Positions 23,849-34,725 of a stretch of 64,000 bases of DNA are shown one piece after another; position 1 is the stretch's first letter; each line of letters begins with the position of its first letter. This stretch comes from Amorphophallus konjac. Its lineage: Eukaryota > Streptophyta > Magnoliopsida > Alismatales > Araceae. The position numbers were made by a program, and so were the translations under genes. The stretch lies in assembly GCA_022559845.1 (NCBI GenBank), contig CM040126.1, positions 125,650,886-125,714,885 on the forward strand. Reading direction: 5' to 3'. The notes beneath the pieces were generated by a model. It saw nothing but the letters and a program-made list of their open reading frames with translations. It was not told where the DNA came from and did no database searches.

Positions 23849-23923
23849 CGGCCCTGACTCCCCAGAGTGAAGACACTCGCTTTCTGGGCCCAGACCCGAC
23901 TGCTCATCCTGAGCCGCATCTGT
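23849..23923. other. Unassigned flank between E3 and E4
   Basis: 75 bases with no feature that I recognise. It is the DNA into which E3 inserted. Confidence 0.4.
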
Positions 23924-24309
23924 CACGCCCTGACACGGAATATCAAAACGCAGCAGTTATACATTCATGATAGAACAGAGCGAATAGCGAAATTTAAAAG
24001 AATATAATTGCAAGGGAACAAATTGCTCCAAAATTCCGAATTTAAATCAACCATCAAATAACTTGTCCAACAATTCCAACAACACCAAGGTATCCAATCT
24101 TACGAATCAAAGAGACGAAATTCAAGAAAAATCACAACTTTAAGTAGTCACTCAGTGACTAGACTATACAAGGACTTAACAAAACTCAACAAAACTACTA
24201 AGACAACTCTCAGTTTACGACTATCAGGTCCACTCTGGTCTTCACTCCTGCCCATCCCCATCTGTTTGCGTTTCCTCATCGGAGCTACCTGAAATGGGGG
24301 AAAATTGGG

Positions 24310-24323
24310 TGAGCGAACGCTCA
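24310..24323 (-). promoter_or_regulatory. Conserved LTR hairpin, E4 first copy
   Basis: TGAGCGAACGCTCA is a stem of six base pairs with an AA loop, at the position equivalent to 3469-3482 in E2. Confidence 0.45.
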
Positions 24324-25102
24324 ATAGGTAATAGCAGGCAGGGTTTAAGTAATTAACAATTTAAATTAATGTCATGTGAATAAAATAAATGGCGATAAAC
24401 AACTAAAATAAGCAGGAATGGAATGAGAATAAAATAGAACTGAGATATATCATTTCCATGTAATTGGCGGATCAAGCAAATAAACAAGCAAGTCAAGTAA
24501 AATTAATTCCATGTAGGAATTCTGAGAATATCGAAATGAATGAATGTCATAGGTATCATGCTAGTCATGCACTCGGTACAATGCCTCACCATGTCATTAC
24601 AACTCCTCGGGGCACTAGTACTTTTCAGGCGCTCTTCCCAGGACCAGGCCGGGCCCTTATGATGCAGTGGCATTAATTTGGTGGATCCAAGATCCTAAGT
24701 AACCATCTTTTTCACGCCCCGAGCGCGGAAGATTCTCGGATGCGTGATGCGTCTATATAGGTCGTGTCATTCACGTAAAATCAGAGTGCGCATAGTACTC
24801 GGTAATTTATTGCTAACTCAAAGTTTAACATAATACCATAGTCCAAGATGACAATTTCTCTACTAAACTGAATGGCAATATCCCATAATCATTCATAAGG
24901 CTACAAGTTTAATAAGTTCTATCTAACTAGACCATAACTGACTCAATTAGATTATGCAAGCCTTTAATAATAACTGGAAATACAAAGTAGGACACAAGAC
25001 TAGCTGACGGTACACCACTCTAGCACTCGTCACTCGGTATCAGTCTAATCCAGGTGGTGGTCGCTATCCAAGTTTCCTAAAAAATGTTAGGGAGCAACTA
25101 GA

Positions 25103-25117
25103 TGAGCGAATCGCTCA
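25103..25117 (-). promoter_or_regulatory. Conserved LTR hairpin, E4 second copy
   Basis: TGAGCGAATCGCTCA keeps the six-base-pair stem with a different loop (AAT). Confidence 0.45.
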
Positions 25118-26164
25118 GTAAGATTTATATCTCAAGTTCTAACAATTTTTAAGTTAATTACAAGTTCATGCGGTATAATGATGCATGTTGGACCAAGGAA
25201 GAATATCAAGAATTGTATCAAGAGAGTATCATGTGAATATCAATAAGATGTATCAATATGGAACTAGCAAGTAATTGCCAAGTAATTGCACAAATCTTTC
25301 CAAGAAGATAATGATCAATATTCAAGCAAGTGATTTCAAGCTCGTGTAATAACAAGTAGTGTAATGGAATTGGCTATTTCATTCATTTCATTCAAGTAAG
25401 TAATTTCCCTTTTCTTGGGCCAAACAATTCATTTCAAGCAAGTCAAGCATGTCACGAGAGAGTGAGTGAGAATGTCTTAAGTCAAGCAAGCATGTACTTC
25501 AGTGCAATGCCAAACACCGTGGTCAATAAACTCCCATGGGCACAAGTACCTTCAGGTGCTCCTCCCAGGACCAGACCGGGTCCTTATTTGTATGCGTAGC
25601 ATTTCAAGTATACCTTTTGACATCCACTCTCATTTATATAGCCAATATAGAATTTCAAGCAGTTTACACATTGTAGGAATATCAGGTAGATTTTTTAGGA
25701 ATAGAGTTCAAGGACATATATATCACATGTAAAAGATCCCTTTTAAATGCATGGCACATAGACAAATCAGGGTTAAGGAGATGGCCCGGTGATGCGGGAC
25801 GGATGACCGACTCGGGCTAAGACGTACGACCGACTCGTTGTGCGGCCAGCACTAGCACACTAAGGCAAGCCGGGCGGCTGACCACCGTGGTATTCTCCGG
25901 GTGGAGACGTCTCTCAACAGCGACTCTCTTGAGCCGAACGATCATCCCTTGCGAGGGAAACGTGGGGATCGCGGTGATTAAGAAACCACCGTCGCCTAGG
26001 GTGCTAATCCGCGCTCGGTGCTCGATTGGAGCTACGGAACGGGCACTCACAATTCACAATCGCGGTGAAATTTGGAACTAGCTAACGGCCCTAATCTCAC
26101 AAATGCAGCAATATAGAAAGCATACTAAACAGTAAATGTAAGGATCGGAACGAGCATGTACCTC

Positions 26165-26275
26165 CACGCCTAAGCGTGGGCAAGACTCCCGGCCGATTTC
26201 GAACAATCCCGATATACAAATGCAATAAGATTACACTTTCAGAAATATATGCCCACTCCATGCAGGGAGGTATAG
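26165..26275 (-). promoter_or_regulatory. Conserved LTR double-hairpin block, E5 3' LTR
   Basis: Minus strand: ACCTCCCTGCATGGAGTGGG, then CGGCCGGGA, then CCACGCTTAGGCGTGG. The last is a perfect 6-bp stem with a TTAG loop. Related blocks occur in E1, E8 and E9. Confidence 0.5.
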
Positions 26276-27252
26276 GGCTACAAATACCAATTTTTGGGTT
26301 TCTAGAACCTGGGTTGACGGGCCACACTCGCAGGAGGCGAGGAACGCGTGCCGGAGCCGCTCGGGTACGCCGACGGAAAACTGATCCGGTTCTGCCCGCA
26401 CTGGTCACCCTGCGCAGCGAGCTTGCGGAGGTTGGTACGACCAGATCCGATGCCCGATCGGAGCTCTGTTTGTTGGAGAATGTCGGCGACTAGATGTACT
26501 ATCTTCACTCCGAAGGGCGTGATCAGATGCTTTCAGATCTGGGCGCAATGATGACACTTCTCAGATTCTAGTTTTGTGCTCACAGAACTGCACAGTGACA
26601 CGGTAAAAATATGAAATAATGGTTGCCGATGTCGGATCGGGGCGCTCTTTGTGGGAGAACGTCGGCGACGCCCTGAGGAAGAAATACTCTGAAGACCTCT
26701 CACACGGATCTTGGCCGGATGAAGGTGGGGCAGGCTCTGAAAGTCGACTCAGATCTCAGCCGGACCTGCTCAGACCAGCCCACGTGATCCCACGAGATCT
26801 ATCTTCACGAACAGAACCAGTCACGGATCGAGGCAAAACCAGCGGTCACGCGAAGAGGACTTGAAATACTACGATTTCTCTTTAGAAAGCAACTTATGAT
26901 GGCATCGGGGTTGGGCTCCAGGAATTAAAACACAGACATCTTCAGTTCTGGGCAGCATTCAGGAACCGATCTGTGTGCCTCCACGAGAAAAATCGCCACT
27001 GTTGCTCACGAACTCGGATCGACACGAAACCAAAGCTGAATCCTTGCTAACTCATAGTAGTATCGAGGATAAATCAGGTAAAGCCAGAAGATAAGAGAAA
27101 GAGGGGGGTAGATGGTCAAGTCTCACGACCTAAATACTGTCCAGTCACAGGACAGGGTTGGGAGTCACACCCAAGGAAGAAGTGAATCACTCACTTAATG
27201 CAATTTCTCACAAAATCTTTTCATTCTATTAAGCATAAACACTATACATGCC

Positions 27253-27260
27253 CTTATATA
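27253..27260 (-). promoter_or_regulatory. E5 3' LTR TATA box
   Basis: The minus strand reads TATATAAG followed by GGCATGTATAG. The same box is at 31914-31921 in the other LTR. Confidence 0.6.
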
Positions 27261-27935
27261 GAGTTTAGCAAGGGGGAGGGGCTGAATGGTTCGAAGGAAC
27301 CAAGGGGAGGGGGAGAGGGGTGCGCCCCCTTGACATTGATGGGAGAGAGGGGGGGAACAAGGTGACATAAACTCACCTAACTTTGAAATTCTAGTAAAAG
27401 GGGGGTAGGTGGCAGCCATTTCCCCTTGACCAGCAGCCATTCTAATGTCCCATGTGGTAAATGGTGAATGGAAGAAAAGAAAACAAAATTTCTAGCCTAA
27501 TACAACAAAATAGGGGGCGCCCCCCTTCTTGGGCCTTGAATGGGCCAAGTTTGGCCTTGGTCTTCCTTAAGCCTATTAAGCCAATATGGAACCAATATGG
27601 CTTAAGGCCATTCTAATCTAGATAGCCCAAGAATGAAGGAAGCCCAATTGGGCCTTTCATGGCTAATGGATCCCTCATAATGGTCTAAGGCCATTCCTTC
27701 TTAAGACATTCTAAGGGGCTTTAACCAAAATGGCCATTTAAGGGCCTTACAAGCAGCCCAATATGAAAACACAACTATAATGACCATTACAAGCCCAATT
27801 TTCATGCCAAATGTATGCAAATTGAAGCCAAATTATCCCCATTTGAACTGGAAGCCGATGTAGTCCACTTGGCGCTCCACGTATGGCACCGTCGGTTCGC
27901 CGACGTGTCACATGGTTGCCCTGGTGTCCGCACCA

Positions 27936-27951
27936 ATTCTCCCCGGGTGGG
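27936..27951 (-). promoter_or_regulatory. E5 polypurine tract
   Basis: The minus strand reads CCCACCCGGGGAGAAT right before the LTR start, nearly identical to the tracts of E8 and E9. Confidence 0.85.
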
Positions 27952-27974
27952 AGGAACTCTACCCCGTCGAGTAA

Positions 27975-28425
27975 GGGTCCCGAAGCTTGCACTCTCCGCA
28001 TGTGATCAAGGTGTTGGTCATCGTGGGGCATCCTCGCCAACGCACTAGGACGTGTGGGTATGTGCCATTCCTTGTGGTGATCACCTGCTCATCCAGTATA
28101 CAATCTATATGCATGCGTTGAGGCTGGAAAGGTGGACTCTCGGGTGAGGGGTCACTCCCAATAGAAAGATAAAGCTCGAGACTCACTAGGGATCACCGCG
28201 GGTTCCAATATGCTACCGGAGGAAACATGGAACGTCGAATTGACACCATTGTCGTTCGGTAGTTCAATATCGTACGCTTTCGGGCCCACTTGTTTCTTAA
28301 CCCGGAAAGGGTGGGGATCGTGGACTTAGAGTGGCTTTCGGTCTCTGGGAGGAAAACTGTCAGGTATGACCCTGATCTAGATGTACTCTCCCTTTGAATC
28401 CACGGATATGTAGCATGCATCGGCT
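27975..28425 (-). pseudogene. E5 remnant of integrase C-terminus and chromodomain
   Basis: Minus-strand sequence in changing frames resembles the end of a chromovirus pol. AYDIELPNDNGVNSTFHVSS corresponds to the AYVVDLPEEYGISSTFNVSD region of E8 (55230-55275). EPAVIPSES follows, then a chromodomain start HIDCILDEQVITTRNGTYPH and LVRWRGCP. In E8 the equivalent is HIDHILDEQVTVTRSG and RWRGRPATEDTW. Two or more frameshifts are needed, so no protein is made as it stands. Its presence shows E5 descends from a full chromovirus whose middle was replaced. Confidence 0.7.
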
Positions 28426-28561
28426 AACTCCTTATACGTGCATTGACTGGCCGTTTATTGACACGACTTAATGCAAACCATATGAAAGAAAACAAACCAT
28501 AGAAACAAACACACACACTTGAACTTAGACAAACCTATGGTTAGTTCGACCTACGCATGGA

Positions 28562-30112
28562 CTATGGCGGACCAGAACACCCAAATGTGTGCCATACATA
28601 CACTAGATGCAACCAAAGGTAGGTATGATGATGTACTCCTAGACACCCAAAAAGACACCATGCATGCAAGGACTTCCTATCAGATGTGGGTGTGGGTGGG
28701 CTAAGAGGTTCATCACCACTACATGTAGGTAAGGCATGCCATGCTTCCCAATAATCGGACCTATTGCTATGTGGAATTTGATTGGCCCGAGTGGGAAGAG
28801 AGTGGTAGGGGACTTCCTTGACAAAGTAGAGGGGAAGTGGTGGAGCACGAGGCCCACTAGAGAAGGGGTCGAATGGGTCAAAGAATGTGTGACCCCCCGG
28901 TTCCTCCATTACATAGTCCCATGTTTGAAATTCATGAAGGTGATGGTCACCTCCATCCATCGTGGTAGATGGGACAGTGTATAGAAGGTAGGGCTCCTCC
29001 CTCGGGATAAAAGGAGTGAAGTCGGGCTCGGCCGGTAACGGGAGGAGTAGAAGAACCTCCGTGGTAACATGACCCACGGTGTACACGGAGGTAATGGACC
29101 CTAAGGTGGAATGGGTGAAGCTACGACTGGTGGGTCGGACGAAGCCTGGGGCCAACAAGTGCGTAAATGCCAACTGCCGGTCTAACCCTTTAAGAAGGTC
29201 ATCTAATGAATCCACATAGTGACTAGACCGGAAGGTGGTGTGAAATGAGTTGCTTGGCACTAGAGGTAGTGTGGGGTCCATGGACGGGAAGGGAGGTGGG
29301 ACCAAGCCATCTTTAAGCCAGCTAAGGAGTGGCTCGGCGATGAAAAGTATTCCCGTAAGAAACACGGGTGGCTCGGGCGGAGGTGGCTCCAAACAAGACG
29401 GCTCCGAATGAAATTCGGAAGGAGAGGATGGCAATGGAGCACTCACGGGTGATGAAGGAGGAATCTTCATAATGGGGAGAGGTCTTGGGGACCCCTTAGA
29501 TGGGGTCGGGTTGGGGCTACGGGCTATGGCCTCGCTAGGTGCGGGTATGGCTACCTCCTGCCTCGAAGGTGGGCAAGGGGAGACTAATGACTCAAAATAA
29601 GCGCACCTCCTATCCACCCTATCCGAAATCATTTGCAAAAGTTCGGCAACGGTGTGGGTTGGAGTAGGTAGATCATGATGGACTCGCCCATAGTCAATCG
29701 GCCAAGGCTTGGGTCTAGGCTCATCCATGTGTGGGGGTCTTTGCTTCCGACTTGGACCCACTTGGTTGGAGGGGATTGGTTGGGGAACGTAGACCTTCCT
29801 AAGCTCTCTCTTCATGTCCCACCATGACTCGATGGGCCATTGCCTCCTAACCTCTCTCAAACGTTCAATGTAGTCCCACTTTTCAGCGGCCTCATGAAGA
29901 AGCCGCTATTTGGCGAAAGAGAATTGCATCGCCTCGGACATAGTATAACACTCAAAATATGCGTCCATGGCGGCTTCCCACTTGAGGTAGTCACTCGGGA
30001 CCTTGGTTCCATAGAAGTCCGAGGCTTCGAGCCTACGGATGTGGTGGGGTTGGATTCCCCATCTTTGGTGGTGTCGCCACTATTCATATGAACTGGGCGT
30101 TTGGGAACCCAT
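28562..30112 (-). pseudogene. E5 Gag-X fusion protein, two stops
   Basis: One minus-strand frame of 517 codons from ATG 30112, with TAG stops at 30082-30080 and 29908-29906; the open part from 29860 is 432 residues. The Gag domain is clear: EASDFYGTKVPSDYLKWEAA, MDAYFE, then PIESWWDMKRELRKVYVP. A Pro/Ser-rich linker follows. From about residue 250 (plus 29365) comes X, beginning PVFLTGILFIAEPLLSWLKD and including PSMDPTLP, SFHTTFRSSH, EFQTWDYVM and GHTFFDPFDPF. X is shared with E9 (60630-62045), about 65-70 percent identical by eye over 175 residues. I do not recognise X. No zinc knuckle, protease or polymerase motif is seen. Confidence 0.8.
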
Positions 30113-30273
30113 GGGACTCGGGGAACTAATGGATCACCATGCCGACACTTGGACACGACAAGACACTAGACACGACCCAAAATACTAATGCAAAGTTGGC
30201 ATGAGACTCGACTACACACTTAGACATGACTATGTGGGAATGCACTAACTAGGAACCTAGACTTAACCCACTA

Positions 30274-30379
30274 TTCGGTACGAGGCGGAGCTAATCGATC
30301 CGAAGATCACTCGCGCAAGTGTGCGGCCTTCCCGATAGGCGTAGCCTAATGTTCGTGTCGCACCTTTTGATATACCGAG
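30274..30379 (-). promoter_or_regulatory. Conserved structured leader block (E5 copy)
   Basis: Minus-strand copy of the block described at 3912-4016, about 52 nt after the PBS. Outer stem CTCGGTA with TACCGAA; hairpin TTAGGC/TAC/GCCTA; hairpin CACTTGCGCGAGTG; hairpin GATC/TTCG/GATC. Confidence 0.65.
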
Positions 30380-30431
30380 TAGAGGAATGCAAATGCAACC
30401 TTGGACTTAAATGACCCTAGACTTGAACGAC

Positions 30432-30443
30432 GCTCTGATACCA
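30432..30443 (-). promoter_or_regulatory. E5 primer binding site
   Basis: The minus strand reads TGGTATCAGAGC, three bases inside the LTR end at 30447. Confidence 0.93.
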
Positions 30444-30446
30444 ATT

Positions 30447-32607
30447 TGATGCGGAACGGATGACCGACTCGGGCTAAGACGTACGACCGACTCGTTGTGC
30501 GACCAGCACTGACACGCTAAGGCAAGCCGGGCGGCTGACTACCGTGGTATTCTCCGGGTGGAGACGTCTCAAAACAGTGACTCTCTTGAGCCCGATGATC
30601 GTCCCTTGCGAGGGAAATGTGGGGATCGCGGCGATTAAGAAACCACCGTCGCCTAGGGTGCTAATCCGCGCTCGGTGCTCGATTGGAGCTACGGAACGGG
30701 CACTCACAACTCACAATCGCGGTGAAATTTGAAACTAGCTAACGTCCCCAATCTCACAAACGCAGCAATATAGAAAGCATACTAAAAAGCAAATGTAAGG
30801 ATCGGAACGAGCACGTACCTCCACGCCTAGGCGTGGGGAAGACTCCCGGCCGATTTCCGAACAACCCCGATATACAAATGCAATAAGATTACACTTTCAG
30901 AAATATATGCCCACTCCACGCAGGGAGGTATAGGGCTACAAATGCCAATTTTGGGGTTGCTGGAACCCGGGTTGACGGGCCACACTCGCAGGAGGCGAGG
31001 AACGCGTGCCGGAGCCGCTCGGGTACGCTGACGGAAAACTGATCCGGTTCTGCCTGCGCTGGTCACCCTGCGCAGCGAGCTTGCGGAGGTTGGTACGACC
31101 AGATCCGATGCCCGATCAGAGCGCCATTTGTTGGAGAATGTCGGCGACTGGATGTAGTATCTTCACTCCGAAGGGCGTGATCAGATGCTTTAAGATCTGG
31201 GTGCAGCGATGACACTTCTCAGGTTCTAGTTTTGTGCTCACAGAACTACACAGTGACACGGTAAAAATATGAAATAATGGTTGCCGATGTCGGATCGGGG
31301 CACTCTTTATGGGAGAACGTTGGCGACGCCCTGAGGAAGAAATACTCTGAAGACCTCTCACACGGATCTTGGCCGGATGAAGGTGGGGCAGGCTCTGAAA
31401 GTCGACTCAGATCTCAGCCGGACCTGCTCAGACCAGCCCACGTGATCCCACGAGATCTGTCTTCACGATCAGAACCAGTCACGGATCGAGGCAAAACCAG
31501 CGGTCACGCGAAGAGGACTTGAAATACTACGATTTCTCTTTAGAAAGCAACTTATGATGGCATCGGGGTTGGGCTCCAGGAATTAAAACACAGACATCTT
31601 CAGTTCTGGGCAGCATTCAGGAACCGATCTGCGTGCCTCCACGAGAAAAATCATCACCATTGCTTACGAACTCGGATCAACAGGAAACCAAAGCTGAATC
31701 CTTGCTAACTCGTAGTAGTATTGAGGATAAATCAGGTGAAGCCATAAGATAAGAGGAAGAGGGGGGTAGATGGTCGAGTCTCACGACCTGAATACTATCC
31801 AGTCACAGGACAGGGTTGGGAGTCACACCCAAGGAAGAAGAAGTGAATCACTCACTTAATGCAATTTCTCACAAAATCTTTTCATTCTATTAAGCATAAA
31901 CACTATACATGCCCTTATATAGAGTTTAGCAAGGGGGAGGGGCTGAATGGTTCGAAGGAACCAAGGGGACGGGGAGAGGGGTGCGCCCCCTTGACATTGA
32001 TGGGAGAGAGGGGGGGAACAAGGTGACATAAACTCACCTAACTTTGAAATTCTAGTAAAAGGGGGGTAGGTGGCAGCCATTTCCCCTTGACCAGTAGCCA
32101 TTCTAATGTCCCATGTGGTAAATGGAGAATGGAAGAAAAGAAAAGAAAATTTCTAGCCTAATACAACAAAATAGGGGGCGCCCCCCTTCTTGGGCCTTGA
32201 ATGGGCCAAGTTTGGCCTTGGTCTTCCTTAAGCCTATTAAGCCAATATGGAACCAATATGGCTTAAGGCCATTCTAATCTAGATAGCCCAAGAATGAAGG
32301 AAGCCCAATTGGGCCTTTCATGGCTAATAGATCCCTCATAATGGTCCAAGGCCATTCCTTCTTAAGACATTCTAAGGGGCTTTAACCAAAATGGCCATTT
32401 AAGGGCCTTACAAGCAGCCCAATATGAAAACACAACTATAATGACCATTACAAGACCATTACAAGCCCAATTTTCATGCCAAATGTATCCAAATTGAAGC
32501 CAAATTATCCCCATTTGAACTGGAAGCCGATGTAGTCCACTTGGCACTCCGCGTATGGCACCATCGGTTCGCCGACGTGTCACGTGGTCGCCCTAGTGTC
32601 CGCACCA
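30447..32607 (-). repeat. E5 5' LTR
   Basis: 2,161-bp LTR. TATA box on the minus strand at 31914-31921. The hairpin here is CCACGCCTAGGCGTGG, a perfect 16-nt palindrome, versus CCACGCTTAGGCGTGG in the other LTR. Short open frames in the LTRs differ between the two copies and are not genes. Confidence 0.92.
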
Positions 32608-32612
32608 CCCGG

Positions 32613-32737
32613 GATCATTAGGTAAAGGCTGGACAGCCTTGGGATGGGTCGACCCCATGGGTCAACCCCTGGCTCTTTTAATGTTAATTTAAGTTGAGTT
32701 TCATTGAACTGAACTTGTGTTCATGTAAGTTTGATTG
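32613..32737. other. E4 remnant right of E5
   Basis: Continues the sequence interrupted at 25789. It contains one GGGTCGACCCCATGGGTCAACCC pair (written here in two parts: GGGTCGACCC and GGGTCAACCC, about 32646-32668), the same palindromic unit as in the E2 LTR, which supports a Tekay-like origin. Confidence 0.5.
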
Positions 32738-34725
32738 GGTCAATGCATTACATTAAGGTCGGTGCATGTTTATGTTTTACTGGGTAAGGTCGATGCTAGC
32801 TGTGTCTGCCAGCATCTAAGGTCGGTGCATGTTTGTCTTATGCATATATATATGAGGTCGATGCACCCATTAGTTCTATGTGATAGGCCGGTGCACACGC
32901 CTTCAAGGTCTGTGCACATACGTGCATATACAAGGTAGGTCGGTGCATGTTATCGTCTGTACATCATAGTTGCAGGGTCGGTGCAGGTTTCATCCGCATG
33001 AGTCTCTAGGTCGGTGCATGTTTTAGGTCGGTGCTCCTTTGGTTCTGCACAGACTAAGGTCGGTGCAGGTTTCTGTTGTAATGCACGCTATATAGGTCGG
33101 TGCAGGTTTGTTGCAAGGTCGGTGCAAGTTTGCCCTTTGCGCAGATCAAGGTCGGTGCATATAAGGTTGGTGCAAGTTTTCTTAGCGTAGGTGTAGGTCT
33201 CAATGCAAGGTCAGTGCATGTTTCCTCCAAGTGCATATCAGGGTCGGTGCATATACAAGTTTGTTCACATGTGCCTTGTGCCATACAAGGTCAGTGCACA
33301 TCATTGTAGCATACATACCAAGGTCCAAGCACATTGTGGCTAGAACCCAAATAAGGTCTGTGCACATTTCACCTTCGGCACACAAGTCCATGCACATTAC
33401 TATTCACGCATACATATAGGGTATGTGCACATTTATATGCTAGATGTTGTGAGGTCGGTGCATCTTTTGCTTATGCGTAGGTGTATGTCTCATTACAAGG
33501 TTGGTGCATGTTCTGTTGTGATGCACGCTACTAGGGTCGGTGCATGTTTGGCCCTCGCACAAGGTAGGTCGATGGAGATCACTATTCATGCAGTCCAGGA
33601 TCGATGTTAGTCTAGGCCAAATGCATAAGACAGGGTCGATGCAAATCACTATTCATGTAGAGCTCAGGGTCGGTGCAGCTTCTGCTGCGAGCTCAAAGTT
33701 GGTGCAATTCACTATTTGATGCAGGGCTCAAGGTCGGTGCAGCTTTTGTTGCATGCACGGGTCGGTGCAGCTTTTGCTACATGCACGGGTCAGTGCAGCT
33801 TTTGCTGCGTGTGCGGGTCGGTGCAGCTCTTGCTGCGTGCACAGGTCGATGCAGCTTTGCTGTGTGCACAGGTCAGTGCAACTTTTACTGCTTGCATGAT
33901 AGGGTCAGTGCATGTTTGCTGCATGCACGACAGGGTCGATGCATGTTTGCTGGCCCTTGCGATGAGGTCTGTGCACCTACGCAACCGTAGTAGGTATACA
34001 AGGTCGGTGCATCTTTTGGCCTTTGGCAAACAAGGTCTGTGCATGTTGGTTTTAAGCTTATAAGGTCGGTGCATAGTCTAGCTAATGCACGTCAAGGTCG
34101 GTGCAGTTTTTTTTATCCCAACCACACAGGGTTGGTGCAGCTTCCGGGTAGCACGCACGTAAGGTCGGTGCACACCCTGTGTGACTGGACACAAGGTCCG
34201 TGCATGCTTTGGTTTCTATGCCTTAAGGTCCGTGCTAGTTTAGGCTAGATGCATCCAAGGTCCGTGCAGGTCTTGCTTCAATGCACAAGGTCTGTGCACT
34301 TATGACACCAAGGTCGGTGGATGTTTGCAAAGCGCAGAACTGAGGTCGGTGCACATCCACCTATACCTACACCGAACAGGGTCGGTGCACATTAGGGTCG
34401 GTGCATGTTTAGGCCTTGTGCGTGAACTAAGGTCGGTGCACGTTTTGCTGCATGCACGACAGGGTCGGTGCATGTTTTGCTGCGAGCACAAGTCGGTGCA
34501 ACCATTGTCTAGCACTAAACCAGGGTCGGTGCATACAGGGTCGGTGCACATCTTGCACTTGACACAGGTTAGTGCATAATCTATCATATACTCGGTGCAA
34601 GTTCTATCTTATGTCTAGGAAGGTCTGTGCAGGTTTTTCATGCGTAATAGGGTCAGTGCACTCTTGTGCCTTACATAACCAAATTCGGTGTATCTTTCCT
34701 TTGTGATATACTAGTCAGTGCATAA
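32738..34725 (+). repeat. Degenerate tandem array of AGGTCGGTGCA, about 64 copies
   Basis: The motif (A)AGGTCGGTGCA recurs about 64 times in roughly 1.99 kb, mean spacing about 31 bp, with variable 15-25-bp spacers. Common variants are GTCAGTGCA, GTCGATGCA and GTCTGTGCA. It matches, in opposite orientation, the U3 arrays of E3. The Cys-Thr-Asp-rich open frames on both strands are by-products of the repeat. Confidence 0.92.

Larger units (their letters stand above)
23924..25789 (-). mobile_element. E4: decayed Tekay-like LTR remnants, two LTR ends
   Basis: The plus strand begins TGTCACGCCCTG, the reverse complement of a Tekay LTR end, and a second such end (CACGCCCCGAG) occurs at 24712. Each is followed by a TGAGCG hairpin, a pyrimidine tract and a CCCAGGACCAG-type block (24640 and 25565). 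The alignment with the last kilobase of the E2 LTR is clear by eye (CCTATTGAGCG, TTTCCCCC-like, GGGCAGGAGTGA). I read this as two partial minus-strand Tekay-like LTRs, tandem or nested. E5 interrupts it at 25790 and it resumes at 32613. No coding sequence was seen. Confidence 0.6.
25790..27935 (-). repeat. E5 3' LTR
   Basis: 2,146-bp LTR, collinear with 30447-32607. On the minus strand it begins TGGTGCGGACACC and ends CGTCCCGCATCA. A TATA box lies at 27253-27260. It contains the CCTCCCTG/GGAGTGGG and CCACGC/GCGTGG hairpin block near 26165-26275. Confidence 0.92.
25790..32607 (-). mobile_element. E5: complete non-autonomous Ty3/gypsy element (Gag-X)
   Basis: 6,818-bp element with LTRs at 25790-27935 and 30447-32607 and CCCGG duplicated on both sides (25785-25789 and 32608-32612). 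On the minus strand it carries a PBS, a structured leader, a Gag domain, an unrecognised region X, a remnant of the integrase C-terminus and chromodomain, and a polypurine tract. Protease, reverse transcriptase, RNase H and the integrase core are absent, so it needs a helper. Its LTR termini (TGGTGCGGACACC ... CCCGCATCA) match those of E8. The LTRs differ by a few percent. Confidence 0.92.

Noticed and set aside
25817..26864. Arg-rich open frames of 60-105 residues in the E5 LTRs
   Set aside because: They lie in LTR sequence, are not kept equally in both LTRs, and match no protein family that I know.
33054..34587. Cys-Thr-Asp-rich and Ser-Val-His-rich open frames that look like a repeat protein
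   Set aside because: They are translations of the AGGTCGGTGCA array; both strands and several frames are open, and no start or codon pattern is consistent.
32738..34725. CRISPR-like array
   Set aside because: The repeats are 11-12 bp and degenerate, the spacers are irregular and the context is a plant genome with no cas genes.
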